From assembly GCA_021442155.1 (NCBI GenBank), contig CM038225.1:84270925-84334924 (forward strand): a stretch of DNA of 64,000 nt, written 5' to 3'. This document shows positions 1-10,337 of the stretch, in pieces (the stretch's first letter is position 1; each line of letters opens with the position of its first letter). The notes beneath the pieces are model-generated. The model was not told the DNA's origin, did no database searches, and was given only the letters and a program-made list of their open reading frames with translations. This DNA comes from Cymbidium sinense. Its lineage: Eukaryota > Streptophyta > Magnoliopsida > Asparagales > Orchidaceae. The position numbers and the translations under genes were made by a program.

Positions 1-1752
1 AGACTAAGATCATCTTATCATTCAGTCTAAGCATATGCACCCTAATATCCAGTCTAAAAACATTACATCACAAAAAAAATCATACATCAAACCATGAACC
101 GCCCTAACATAGAGCTAGAAATGGTGACTTAGCCTAATGTGTGTGTCGTTTAAGGCTTGTGTGACATGTCTTAGCTAGGCTTTAAGGTTGAAATTTTCTA
201 AGTGTTAAGGATTCAATTTAAAGGGTGGTTTTATTTAAGTGATTTAGTTAAGTTGCTAATTTTATTTGATGATTTGATTTGGTTTGAATGAACCTACACT
301 TAGTTACTAAATGTTGTAAAGAGAAGAAAAGAGAAGAGAACTTCTATTTCATCCCTACCTCAAGTAATTTCTAAGGTAGATTCATTAATGATTCTTCTTT
401 AGTGAATGTTTTATTATGTGTTTTAATTAACCCTAAGTTTAGTTTTTCTCTAAATAACCCTATTAAAATAAGAATGTCATCTTCGGATTAGTTAAGGTGA
501 ATTACTATCAGATAACACACAACCATTTATTTCTTTCCACCATGTATGCCATGCTTATGAATAATCCTAAGCATACCTATACTTGGAATGCAAATTTTAG
601 CACACCTTGATGATGAATACTAAGAGATATGATTTGGAAATTTGGATATTCCATGAATGCATTTCTTTATTATATAGAAAAGAGGGATTCTTAATCCATT
701 AACATAATGCACATCCATGTGTATGAAAGACATAAGTGAGTACGGTGCCATTATTTTCTATATCAGTGGTGTAAGGTACAAGTCCTACTTAGGGCTACTT
801 AAAGCCTCGTAGCCCCAAGATGTCCAGACTAATATACCATTTTTCTTAAATATATGTGAATGTACAAAAAGGAACAAATGGATGAAGAATCATGCAAAAG
901 ATTTATGTTTGATTTGGTTGTATGATTTACACGTGTATATGTGAGGATCCTTCTTAAATCATAAAATAGGAATACATAGGAATAAATTTAAGCAAGTGTA
1001 ATATTCTTTTCAAATGAGCTATACACTTTGCAAATCCTATACAAGTTCATGTTAAGAGAAGCGAAGGAAAATAACACAAAACACATCTTATGCTTATAAC
1101 CACATGCAAGCTTATAAGTATTTATAAGTAGCATCACTTCATTCATAATCTTTAGTTTATAGGTTTTAGAAATAAATTTTGATTTAATAGTGATAATATC
1201 CACTCATATTCTTAATTTTAGCCAAAACATGCAATTTGACATAAGGGAAAAATTTTATTTAATTGATTTTTTTAAAAGAGATGAATGGATGATTTCATAT
1301 GGCAAACAATATTTAGCATGCTTGGAAAGAAATAAAGTGATGTAAGCATATGACTTCACTCACCCTAATTAATTCCTAATGATAATCCTATAAAATAAGA
1401 TCATTTAAAGTGAATAAAAATTATTTAAGGAGATTTTTATTTTTGGATTTGATTTTGCCTAGGACGTGTGAGGAGGTTTGCTGGTCTTATCCCATTTCCC
1501 ATATATGTGAATTGGTTTAGTTTGATTTTAGAAAAATCAGGTTGATTTTATGCTTTATTTAGGTTAAGGTGTAAATTAAGTCCATTAATTACACTTTACC
1601 TATACCACTTTAACATAATTAAACAAATAATTATGAGCCAACATAAGATATGAAGCCACATAGAATTTAAATCTGCAATGCACCTAAGAAATAAGGAGCC
1701 TAATACAATTGGCTCACAATTATTGACTAATTAAGCTAAAGCTTTTAATTAA
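1..1752 (-). repeat. Inverted internal fragment of the Tat LTR
   Basis: This stretch is the diverged reverse complement of the inside of the long LTR at about 13,943-15,706. Shared landmarks include a 71-codon open frame present in both copies (988-1,203 on the minus strand and 14,510-14,725 on the plus strand) and the phrase around the 'tagtctggacat' stretch near 830. It has neither LTR end; the left part runs off the window and the right edge meets the gag remnant of element A at about 1,753-1,763. No gene is visible; the matching open frames are LTR sequence, not a recognised protein. Confidence 0.85.
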
Positions 1753-1762
1753 ATACTTTAAT

Positions 1763-2209
1763 CCACCTACTCTTTTAGATAAATTAAGCAAAACTTATTC
1801 ATTTAAGAGGGAGGTAGTTAGGTAAATCTTTAAGAACCTCTTAAAGAAACCAAAATTTCAACTACATGAGCCTAGGAAGCCGGAAGAAGTGGGTAGGAGT
1901 AATGATCCTAACTTTTGCCCCTATCACCGTATGCTAGGCCATGTTTTGGAGGATTGCTTTACATTTAAGGACTGGATTGAGCATAGCTACAAGTCAAGAG
2001 CTATAGTTATCCCTAAGGAATATCTAGTGGAACAACCATCCAATTATGTTTGGGTAATCCTTGGGTATGCTTATGATCCTCTCAAAATAAAAGAAGGTTG
2101 TGATATCTTTTTATCCCAAACCTCTAAAAAGATTATTTCTAAAATCAAGAAACTTTCCTTACAGGTGCCTGAGGTAGCTCGAACCTCCAACATCAAGGAA
2201 GATTTGTAA
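1763..2209 (+). pseudogene. gag C-terminal fragment with zinc-knuckle-like motif (element A)
   Basis: Gag packages element RNA into virus-like particles. Only the C-terminal part remains: a stretch matching the B-element gag from 1,763, interrupted by a stop, then an open frame from 1,889 of 106 residues. Its start shows the CPYHRMLGHVLEDC motif, a Cys-His-His-Cys cluster typical of Tat gag proteins where a nucleic-acid-binding knuckle sits before the protease. The main gag domain is absent because the element is cut at 1,763. It leads directly into a low-complexity gag-protease spacer. Confidence 0.75.
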
Positions 2210-3075
2210 GTTTCCAAGAATAGCTTGGGGAAAGTAGGAGTCAGTGAGCCATACTTGGGATAGCCAAGTGCGACCTGGAGCCCTTTATTCCCAGTTGCTA
2301 CTACTTTAGCTGACATTTCTATTTTAGCTAGCTCTTCTTCTAGTAGACATCTTGTATCGGTGGATGAGGGCATCAAATCCCTCACCTCACTTACTTTACT
2401 AGATTTCTACTATGTACCTCCTTATAAATCTAAGAAATTATGGAATAAAGCTAGTTTGAATTACATCTATGTTACTTCTGATGGGTTGTCTAACTCTACT
2501 CTTTTAGAAAACTCTTCAAGTCTTAATAATAATTATAACAACTCTGATCATCCTCTTTCTGATTTAGAAATGGTCTTTTCTTTTTTGAATACTATGAGTT
2601 CTCCTCTTGAGATGGACTTGGAATCATTTAATTTTGAGTGTCCTATAGGAGAAGCTATAGGTGAGCTTGACGAGCAGGTAGAATCATCCACTAAACTGCC
2701 ATAAGAGATCACCAAAGTTAACCTCCATAGCGGCAAGGTTCTACCTCTTAGGGTAGCACCTCAAGATAAGGGAAAACAAGTCATTGGTACTAACAAACAA
2801 GAAGCCCCTCCACAGGATGCTCCACCCATGCATATGCTTGTGGAGGATTAGCCCAGAGTTGATTATAATGTCCTCGCTCACCTAAGAAAGTTGATAGCTA
2901 AACTAAACATATATGATGCCCTTGCCTTATCCAAAGAGATGAGGGAATCATTAATCAAGGCCTTCTTGATCAAGAAATATGCTTAGCTCAGCTGACCACT
3001 ATTGGAGAGGAGGCACATTATTCAAGAGAATCTCAGGGATTCACATTCACTAACGAAGACCTTCTTTTACGGGAC
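2210..3075 (+). pseudogene. gag-protease spacer (element A)
   Basis: This region continues the polyprotein between the gag knuckle and the protease. A 114-codon frame at 2,360-2,704 is rich in Ser, Asn and Leu and ends in an in-frame stop; beyond it, the segment reading ITKVNLHSGKVL and later NVLAHLRKLIAKL matches the same region of element B (27,189-27,707 and 27,100-27,183). I see no catalytic domain. Stops at about 2,702 and 2,850 and a shifted frame near 2,965 break it. Confidence 0.6.
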
Positions 3076-3429
3076 ATGGAGCACAACCGTCCCCTCTACA
3101 TCACAGTGGATATGGGCAAATTCAGACTTTCTAAGATTTTAGTTGATCTAGATGCATCAGTGAACATTATGAGTCTAAAGACCCTTTCCTATTTGAAGAT
3201 TGACATCTATGCACTCCAAGGAGATCAGATGATATTGAGAGGATTCAATGAACAGGACGAGAGGGCTTTAGGCTCAATAATGTTACCTTTGGAAAAAAGC
3301 GATTGGAAGACTGAAGCCAAGTTCTATATAATTGATTCGAATATATTGTTCACAGCTTTGCTCGGTAGGCCTTGGATACACCAGAATAAGATGATTCCAT
3401 CCTCCCTTCATCAGTGCATCAAATTTTGA
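3076..3429 (+). pseudogene. Retroviral-type aspartic protease (element A)
   Basis: The protease would cut the Gag-Pol polyprotein. The open frame has 117 residues. The active-site region reads VDLDASVNIM at about residues 23-32, where the family has Asp-X-Gly-Ser/Ala-Ser: the catalytic Asp is kept but the following Gly has become Asp. The C-terminal flap-side motif LLGRPWIH lies at about residues 95-102, which is standard for plant gypsy proteases. The start used is an internal Met of a polyprotein, so the true boundary is not defined. A stop at 3,427 separates it from the following linker. Confidence 0.8.
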
Positions 3430-4453
3430 AGGGATGGAATCAAATACTATGTCAAAGAAGATGAAAAGCCATTTTTAGTTAGAGAGGTCAAGATATATGA
3501 AGATGCAACCTACTATCTTCCTCAAAATCAAAATATATATTCTTACGAACTTGGTCAAAATTCAAATAAAAAAGAAAAAGGAAAAGAAGAAAAAAAAAAG
3601 AAAAAGAAAAAGAAAAGAAAAAGGAAAGTACAAGTGAGCGAGAAAGGGACACCAAGGAAGAGGTAGAGCTGCATATTACATTTCACCCACAGTTCACTCC
3701 ACAATACAGACATATGAGTATGATGACTCGACCTCCACCAGGCAGAGGCATAGGTAGATAAAGAGGAAATTCCATAGATGGAAGACCCCCTGGTTGGCTG
3801 CTACCCAATAGGGGTTATGTTCTAGTTCATAGGAGTACTCCTGCTATTCACATAGATTTGGAATCTAGCTCGAAGGACAAGTCTCATGTGATTAGCACAC
3901 CAACCAACCCATCTCAGCAGGTTTAATTGGAGGTGACACTCGAGCCAGACAGTGACGAAGATCCGGCCTCCAAGCAAAGCACAAATGTATTCAAATCAGG
4001 ATTTTGTAAAACTATTTGGTAGTAGTTGGGAACTTTAGCTCTAACCTCACTTTCTTCTCAAGAAGTTGAATATTTAGTAGTTAAGGAAGCCCCTAGGTCT
4101 TCCATGAATGTTAAGCCAAAGAGATTCCTATTGGGTTCATCATCCTCAAGTCTAGAAGCTGATGTAGAACTTGAGGATAATTCACATAAAGATTTTATGG
4201 AATTATCTTTTGATTGGTACTCACATTGTATTCATAATCTTGCAAAGAAAGCTTTGATTCCTTATACATGGTCCAGGCACAGGTCAGAGTATTTTGAAAA
4301 GTTATGGAATAATAAAGGTAGGGATGCACAATCAAGACCAAGACTAGGATTCAGTAAAGAGGTTCCATCGATGATGATGATTACTGCTTAGTTGTCACCA
4401 ATCATCTGGAGTCTGATAGGATCTTCTCAAACCACACTAACTCTTATCAGGAG
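3430..4453 (+). pseudogene. Lysine-rich protease-RT linker (element A)
   Basis: About 1 kb between protease and RT. The first part holds a purine tract (about 3,566-3,630) that encodes a Lys/Glu-rich run; the same tract occurs in element B (about 26,450-26,515) and C (about 35,770-35,840). The second part has a 121-codon frame (4,026-4,391) shared with B at 25,788-26,153. No catalytic motif is visible. In Ogre elements an intron has been described between protease and RT; the location fits, but splice sites cannot be assigned from this broken copy. Confidence 0.55.
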
Positions 4454-5560
4454 GTGCATTTAGAAACTTCAGATGATCCTGATGATCTTCAAATCAAAGA
4501 TGCACCTCCAAAATTTGAAGAGGAAATCCATTTAACTATTGACAAGCTCAAAGAAATTAACCTCAGGATAGAAAAAGATCCACGCCCCATATATATCAAT
4601 TCCTTGTTGAATGAAGAAGAAACTAATGACTTAGTTAGGCTATTGACTGAGTTTAAAGACAACTTTGCATGGAGCTATGAAGAGATGCCCATATTATCTT
4701 CTGACGTAGCAATCCACAAACTAGCAATAGACCCTAACATTAACTCTATCAAGCAAGCACCTAGACGCATGCGATTAGAAATTAAACAGGAGATCATTTC
4801 TGAAGTCAAGAAACTAATCAATGTTGGTTTTATCAAGAAAGAAAAATACCCCACCTGGCTAGCAAGTGTCTTCCCAATTAAGAAAAAGAATGACCAAATT
4901 TGCATATGTGTCAATTTTAGGGACATAAATAAGGCATGTCCTAAGGAAGAATTTCCACTTCTTATACCAGAATTAATGGTGGACATCGCCTCATCTCATG
5001 TAATTTTCTCCTTTATGGATGGGTCATCTGGCTACAACCAAATCAAGATGGCCCTTGAGGATGAAAAAAATACTACTTTTCAAACCCCGGTCGAAATATA
5101 TTATTATATGGTCATGCCTTTTGTCCTTAAAAATGTTGGTGCTACATTGTAGCGGGGCAAGAATCAGATCTTCAATGAACTCATTCATCATTAGGTTGAG
5201 TACTATGTTGATGATCTAGTAGTTAAAAGCAAAAAAAAGGAAGACCATCTCTTTAACTTGAGAGCAGTTTTTAAATGATTAAGATAATTCAACCTCAAAT
5301 GAACTCCGTGAAATGTGCATTCAGAGTAGCTTCAGGAAAGTTCCTTGGGTTTGTTGTCTAACATCGGGGAATATAGATAGACACAAAAAAGATCAAAGCT
5401 ATCTTAGAAATGCCATCCCCTAAAAGTTTAACCCAACTCAGATCGTTCCAAGGGCTGTTGGCATATCTAAGATGCTTTATCTCCAACCTATCTTGGAGAT
5501 GCAAACCATTTTTAGCACTTATAGAAAAGGATGCTAAGTTCAAGTGGGATGATAAGTGTC
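4454..5560 (+). pseudogene. Reverse transcriptase (element A)
   Basis: RNA-dependent DNA polymerase of the element. The open part (4,454-5,152, 232 codons) shows the N-terminal QAPRRMR segment, the FRDIN motif at residues 155-159 and the SFMDGSSGYNQI block at residues 186-197 with the first catalytic Asp. A stop at 5,150 follows; the same frame continues through a second stop to the YVDD box at 5,204-5,215. The thumb part (KSLTQLRSFQG, about 5,420-5,455) follows after more stops. All catalytic Asp codons survive, but at least four stops or frameshifts make the gene dead. Confidence 0.9.
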
Positions 5561-5830
5561 AGCATGCTTTTGAAGACATTAAGTAGTATTTGGTGAAGCT
5601 GCCATTTCTAGTAGCCCCTATCCCGGGTAAGCCACTTATTCTCTACACTACTACATTGGATGACTTCCTTGGTGCTTTGTTAGCCCAAACCAATGACAAA
5701 GGGAAGGAGAACGCTCTCTACTACCTCAGCCGTCATCTAATTTTTGCAGAAGGAAACTACCCACCTATTGAGAAACATTTCCTAGCTTTAATCTTTGCAT
5801 CCCAAAAGCTATGACACTATATGCTTTCTC
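5561..5830 (+). pseudogene. RT-linked RNase H (element A)
   Basis: This is the ordinary gypsy RNase H that degrades the RNA strand of the RNA-DNA hybrid during reverse transcription. The readable frame (5,590-5,814, 74 codons) begins in the segment VAPIPGKPLILYTTT, in which the usual first catalytic Asp of the family would follow, contains GALLAQTN and LYYLSRHL, and ends with EKHFLALIFASQKL. A stop at 5,812 cuts it. The remaining C-terminal half (to about 5,960) is frameshifted. Confidence 0.8.
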
Positions 5831-5916
5831 AAAAGGTAAACTTGATTTCAAGAGTCAATCCACTGTAGTATCTCATGACATGGCTGACGCTATCCAGACA
5901 GTTGGCATGTTAGTCC

Positions 5917-6560
5917 ATGATTCTCTCACAGATCGATATTACATTCATACCCCTCTGTGTGGTGAAACGACAGGCACTAGAAGATTTCTTAGCAGCATAC
6001 CCACTTCCTACTGATTCCCCGCTTAATGATGATCTCCCTGATGAAGAAATCATAAACTTAGGGGAGGTTGACAATCTCCTCTGGGAGATGTATTTTGATG
6101 GTGTGGCTTCCTTTCAAAATGGAGAAGAACTACGATCTACTCTTCCAGGAATGGCAAGGGTAGGAATAGTTCTCTTAACTCTAGACTACGATGTGATGAG
6201 TTTCTCATACTATCTCTCTAATCCATGCACCAAAAATGAAGCCGAGTATGAGGCTTTGATTGCCGATCCGAAGTTAGCTATTACAGTGTGTGTCAAAAGC
6301 ATCAACATCTACAGGGATTCTCAGCTAGTCATCAACCAGATTATTGAATCCTACAAGATTCTAAAACCTAAGCTTAGTCACTACCATGAGTACACCATGA
6401 AGCTGTTGGCCCAAATCCCTGAGGTCACCATCTACAAGGTCCCTCAAGGAGAGAAAGCAGTAGCAGATGTTTTGGCCAAACCCAATAAGAACTTGGCATG
6501 TACAGAAGATAAGTCCATTCCAATAAGGGTCCAAAATAGACAAGTCCTATCCCTTATTGA
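5917..6560 (+). pseudogene. Second, archaeal-type RNase H (element A)
   Basis: The longest open frame of element A (5,917-6,873, 318 codons) contains a second RNase H. The catalytic set looks intact: Asp61 in MYFDG, Glu110 in KNEAEYEAL and Asp134 in IYRDSQLVIN. Plant Tat elements are known to carry such an additional RNase H of archaeal type between the RT module and integrase; this is the main reason for the lineage call. The standard family spelling of the first motif (DGSAS) is altered to DGVAS here but kept in element B. It runs without a stop into the integrase N-terminal segment. Confidence 0.85.
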
Positions 6561-7849
6561 TGCTGAACTCATCGAGAAACTTTCTTTTGAAGGGGAGGTT
6601 GCCATTGCCAATAAAAATGAGGAGCTGGATTGGAGGCAACCATTCATAGATTACTTGAACACAGGCAAACTACCTCAAGAGAAATCACATGCCCATCAAA
6701 TGAAACAGAGAGCTCTCTCCTATGCTCTCATGGATGGCACCTTGTATCGACGGTCTTTTGATCAAATGTTGTTACACTATTTAGACAAACACAAAATCCA
6801 TAAAATCATGATCGAGGTACATTCGTCATGGGCGCATCAATCGAAGATGAAAAAAAAAAGATCAAGAGACTAGGATACTCGGCCGATTATCAAAGACTAC
6901 ATGGTAGTTAGAGATACCATCAATGTCAAATGTGTCTCATCATCAACCACATTCTACATCCCACATTGACCTCATTACCATTTGAGTATTGGGGTACCGA
7001 CATAGTGGGTCCTATCAATCCTTCTTCTTCCAAGGGTCATCAGTTCATCTTAGTTGCCACTGAATACTTTTCTAAGTGGGCGGAGGCAATCCCACTCAGA
7101 GAAGAAATAGTTCAGCAAGTGTTCCAATTTTTCAGGAATCATATCATATATAGGTTCGGGGTGCCTCAATGAATTATATCCGATAATGGTACTGCATTCA
7201 ATAGCACTAAGACCAATAGCTTTTCCTAAAGACACAACATAGATTGGAGATACTCCACCATCTACTATCCTGGGGAAAATGGTCTAGCAAAAGCATTCAA
7301 CAAAACTCTCATCTAGATACTAAAGAAGATACTCGATGATAACAAATGATAGTGGCATGAGTAGCTAGTTGAAGCTTTGTAGGCATATCGTACCACATAC
7401 AAAACTCCAACTCAATCTACCCCAATCTCCTTAATGTATAGATCCAAAGTTGTTCTACCATTAGAAGTTCAGCTCCTATCACTAAGGATAGCAATGGGTA
7501 GTAAGATCACACAGAGCAGAATGTGAAGTTACGGTTAGAAGAACTCGAAGGTTTGGAGGAGAGCCACCTATGGGCATGCTAGAACCTCGAGTTATATAAA
7601 GACAAGATGATTCAAGCTCACAATAAGCTGGTCCTTCATAGAGCTTTTTAAGTAGGAGAGCTTATTTTAGTTCTAAGAAGACCAATTATTTCTCGTCAAA
7701 AGATACGAAGCAAGTTTGAACCCTCTTGGGAAGGTCCTTTTATCATAGAGAGGGCCTACCAAGGAGGAGCTTATCAACTTATTGATTGTAAAGGGGAACA
7801 CCCAATGCTTCTAATTAATGGGCTCTGTTTGAAGAAATACTACCCATAA
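6561..7849 (+). pseudogene. Integrase (element A)
   Basis: Integrase inserts the cDNA in the genome. The N-terminal zinc region is only partly readable (HSSWAHQSKMK near 6,825-6,855; frame then lost). The core begins with YWGTDIVGPI in the 6,930-7,172 frame (first catalytic Asp) and continues past a stop to SDNGTAFNS (second Asp, about 7,180-7,205). The catalytic Glu position reads Lys (GLAKAFNKTL, about 7,280-7,310). The C-terminal part is scattered over three frames and ends with LKKYYP and a stop at 7,847-7,849. Many stops plus the missing Glu rule out activity. Confidence 0.85.
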
Positions 7850-7958
7850 AATCATGTTTGAAAATATTTATCACCAAAAATTTCACTCCAATTCATCAAA
7901 ATATTCTCTTCATTCGAAGCGTTGTTTGCTTGATTGTGAGTCCGCCACAATGTGATTA

Positions 7959-8131
7959 GGGTAGGTGTAAGAGAACCCGAGAGGCATCCTATCCCTTTTT
8001 CACAACACGAACATAAATTAAACATGATTCCCCAATGCTACTAGAATAGGTGTGAGAGAACCCAAGAGGCATCCTATTTTGACTAGCATAACTAGGATAG
8101 CTGTAAGAGAACCCAAGCGGCATCCTATCCT
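7959..8131 (+). repeat. Three hairpin units after integrase
   Basis: Each unit is an inverted repeat enclosing the phrase TGTAAGAGAACCCAAGAGGC or a close variant. Stems: GGGTAGG 7,959-7,965 with CCTATCC 7,988-7,994 (one G-T pair); AATAGG 8,045-8,050 with CCTATT 8,073-8,078; AGGATAG 8,094-8,100 with CTATCCT 8,125-8,131. Three matching units occur inverted in element B at about 21,965-22,125. Confidence 0.75.
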
Positions 8132-9889
8132 CTAAACACAAACACAAACACAAACACATATCTTTTGTCTCAGGCTATTTTGATATGGGAGCAAGTCCCC
8201 GTATGGCACTCACTCATTAGCATCTCTAGGTTAGGCTGACATACTATCTTGCTAGTGTGTCACCCCAGTGGTCATTTGTCTGACGAATATGATTCCCCAT
8301 GCTTTCTTCTTGACTTGACCATTGCAAAATAATGAGAACCTTGTTAGTTTGGTAGGCCTCACTGTGTAGCCAATAAGCTATCTCATGTTGACTTCATTTA
8401 AGAGGATGTAAACCTATATGCTTTCTTCTTGAACTAGCCATCATGCACTGACTAGGTCGAATATATTGGAGGTTTAGGATAAGTCCCCCATCAGCCCCTT
8501 TCCTCTTGACTACTCTTGAGTTGATATAAGTCCTCCAGTGGCATTAACTCAGAAGTCATCCTAGGTCAGATAGCACCTGTCGAGCCGAAGACAGACTATC
8601 ACAATTGATGTTCACTATGCTAACAATAACTCACCCGGTAGATACACCACTCTTTCGTAGATGTGAGTCCTTGAGCTTTCTCCTTGAGTTGGCCACCAAA
8701 TACCTATAGATATTATCTTCTTTAGGGTTTTAGATAAATCCCTCAATGGCCCCTTCCCCCTGTGGGCACTCTACTTGGATCACATCCTTTGCAACCCCAT
8801 TTAGACACTACTTGGGTTACTCTTAGATTGGATAGTCCCCCTTTCCTAGTAGCCACCCTTAGGGTTGAAAAATTTAATCAGCGAATGAATAGATTCTCCC
8901 TTGGACCAATAAATCTAATATAGTTCTAGGTTAATATAAGTTCATTCTTAGTATGATCCCTTGCAAAGCAATAGGGTCCACGATAAATAAATAAACAAAC
9001 AAATAAATAAATTTATTTGCTTATGGATTAGGAACAATCCCCCAGAGGCCCCTTTCCCAAGCAAGCATCCTGTCTTTAGGGCAGTGTCAGTAGAACTCCT
9101 TATAGGAATTTTCTAACTACACTTGAGTTGAGATAAGTCCCTAGGTCAGCACTCTCTTTGTAGTCACCCTTAGGTCAGGTTCAATTTATTTTACCACAAA
9201 CAGGTTGCCTCGACATTCATTTCACTTTGGAAGATGTAAGTCTACTACGCATTCTTTCTAGCATGATCATGGCCCGGCAGCAAAGTCAAGTTGACATATT
9301 ACCTTGCTAATGTGTCACCCTCGTGGTATTTTATCCAGGAAGATGTGAGTCCTGGGGCTTTCTCCCCTAAATTGGCCACTGAAAACCAAAAGGCACCCCT
9401 TCTATTTGATAGTTTTCCCATCAACCGATAAGCTACTCCCTTTGGATTGGTAAATATGAAGTAAGCCAAGGCCAACATGGCCCCTGCTCAGTGCAGTCCA
9501 TTGCAAACCAATAGGGTCCATCAAATATAACTAAAAAAATATGAAATTAATATTGACTATCTTTGAGCTAATTTAAGTCATCCAGTGGCATTCACTCAGT
9601 AGTCAGCCTAAGGTTAGGTTTGACCCGTTGCCTCGCCAACTGATCACCCCAGTGACTGATCCCTACTTTGGAGGATGTAAGTCTACTATGCTTTCTTTCT
9701 AGTATTCGATAATGAAAACCCCTTTGGTTGGATAGTCCTACCATGTGGTTGGTAGACTACCCCTTTGGATTAGTAAATCAGAAGTAAGCCAAGCCAACAT
9801 GGTGCCTACTCAGTACAGTCCATCGTAGACCGACAGGATCCATCTCAAAATTTAAATTTTTAAAAAAATTAAAACAAAATCAACCTTCC

Positions 9890-10150
9890 TCCCCAGTGGA
9901 GCTAAATTAAACAATCAAATCAACCAACTTCTCCTCAGTGAGATGCAAATCCTTCCAGATTCTCTAGTGGAATCAATTCAATCCAACCCGAACTTGTTCC
10001 CTTAGTGGAAGGTTCACATCTTTTATCCTCGATGGATTCTAAATTTTAATTCCCCAGTGGATTTCATAACCTCTCATCCCCCAGTGGATGACTTGAACCT
10101 GCTTCCCTAGTGGAGGTTCACACACTCCATCCATAGTGGATTCCCCTTCA
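9890..10150 (+). repeat. AGTGGA minisatellite before the LTR
   Basis: Eight or so copies of a core close to CCCCAGTGGA occur every 20-45 bases, for example at about 9,892, 10,052 and 10,080, separated by variable A/T-rich spacers. The inverted counterpart lies at about 20,200-20,460. Function unknown; it is part of the element's 3' non-coding region. Confidence 0.6.
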
Positions 10151-10337
10151 CTCTCTTATATTTTTGACATGAGTAGAGTCACATTGCACTAAAATCTAGA
10201 TTCTTTCTACACCTCGAGTTTAGGAGTAGATCATTTCTATTAGTTCTTGTTATCGTTCAAACGCTGTTGATCATCTCGGTCAACACCAATATGTGCAGTA
10301 TGCCTTGTCATTCACACCACACCTATTAGGCGCCCTT

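Larger units (their letters stand above)
7850..10337 (+). other. Non-coding 3' region of element A
   Basis: About 2.5 kb between the integrase stop and the LTR. No reading frame of note. It starts with three hairpin units (7,959-8,131) and continues as loosely repeated text in which CCAGTGG and a 'gatgtaagtctactatgc' phrase recur, ending with a closer-spaced series of AGTGGA motifs (9,890-10,150). Element B carries the same region inverted (20,043-22,252). A purine-rich tract, which should prime plus-strand synthesis just before the LTR, is not obvious. Confidence 0.75.
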
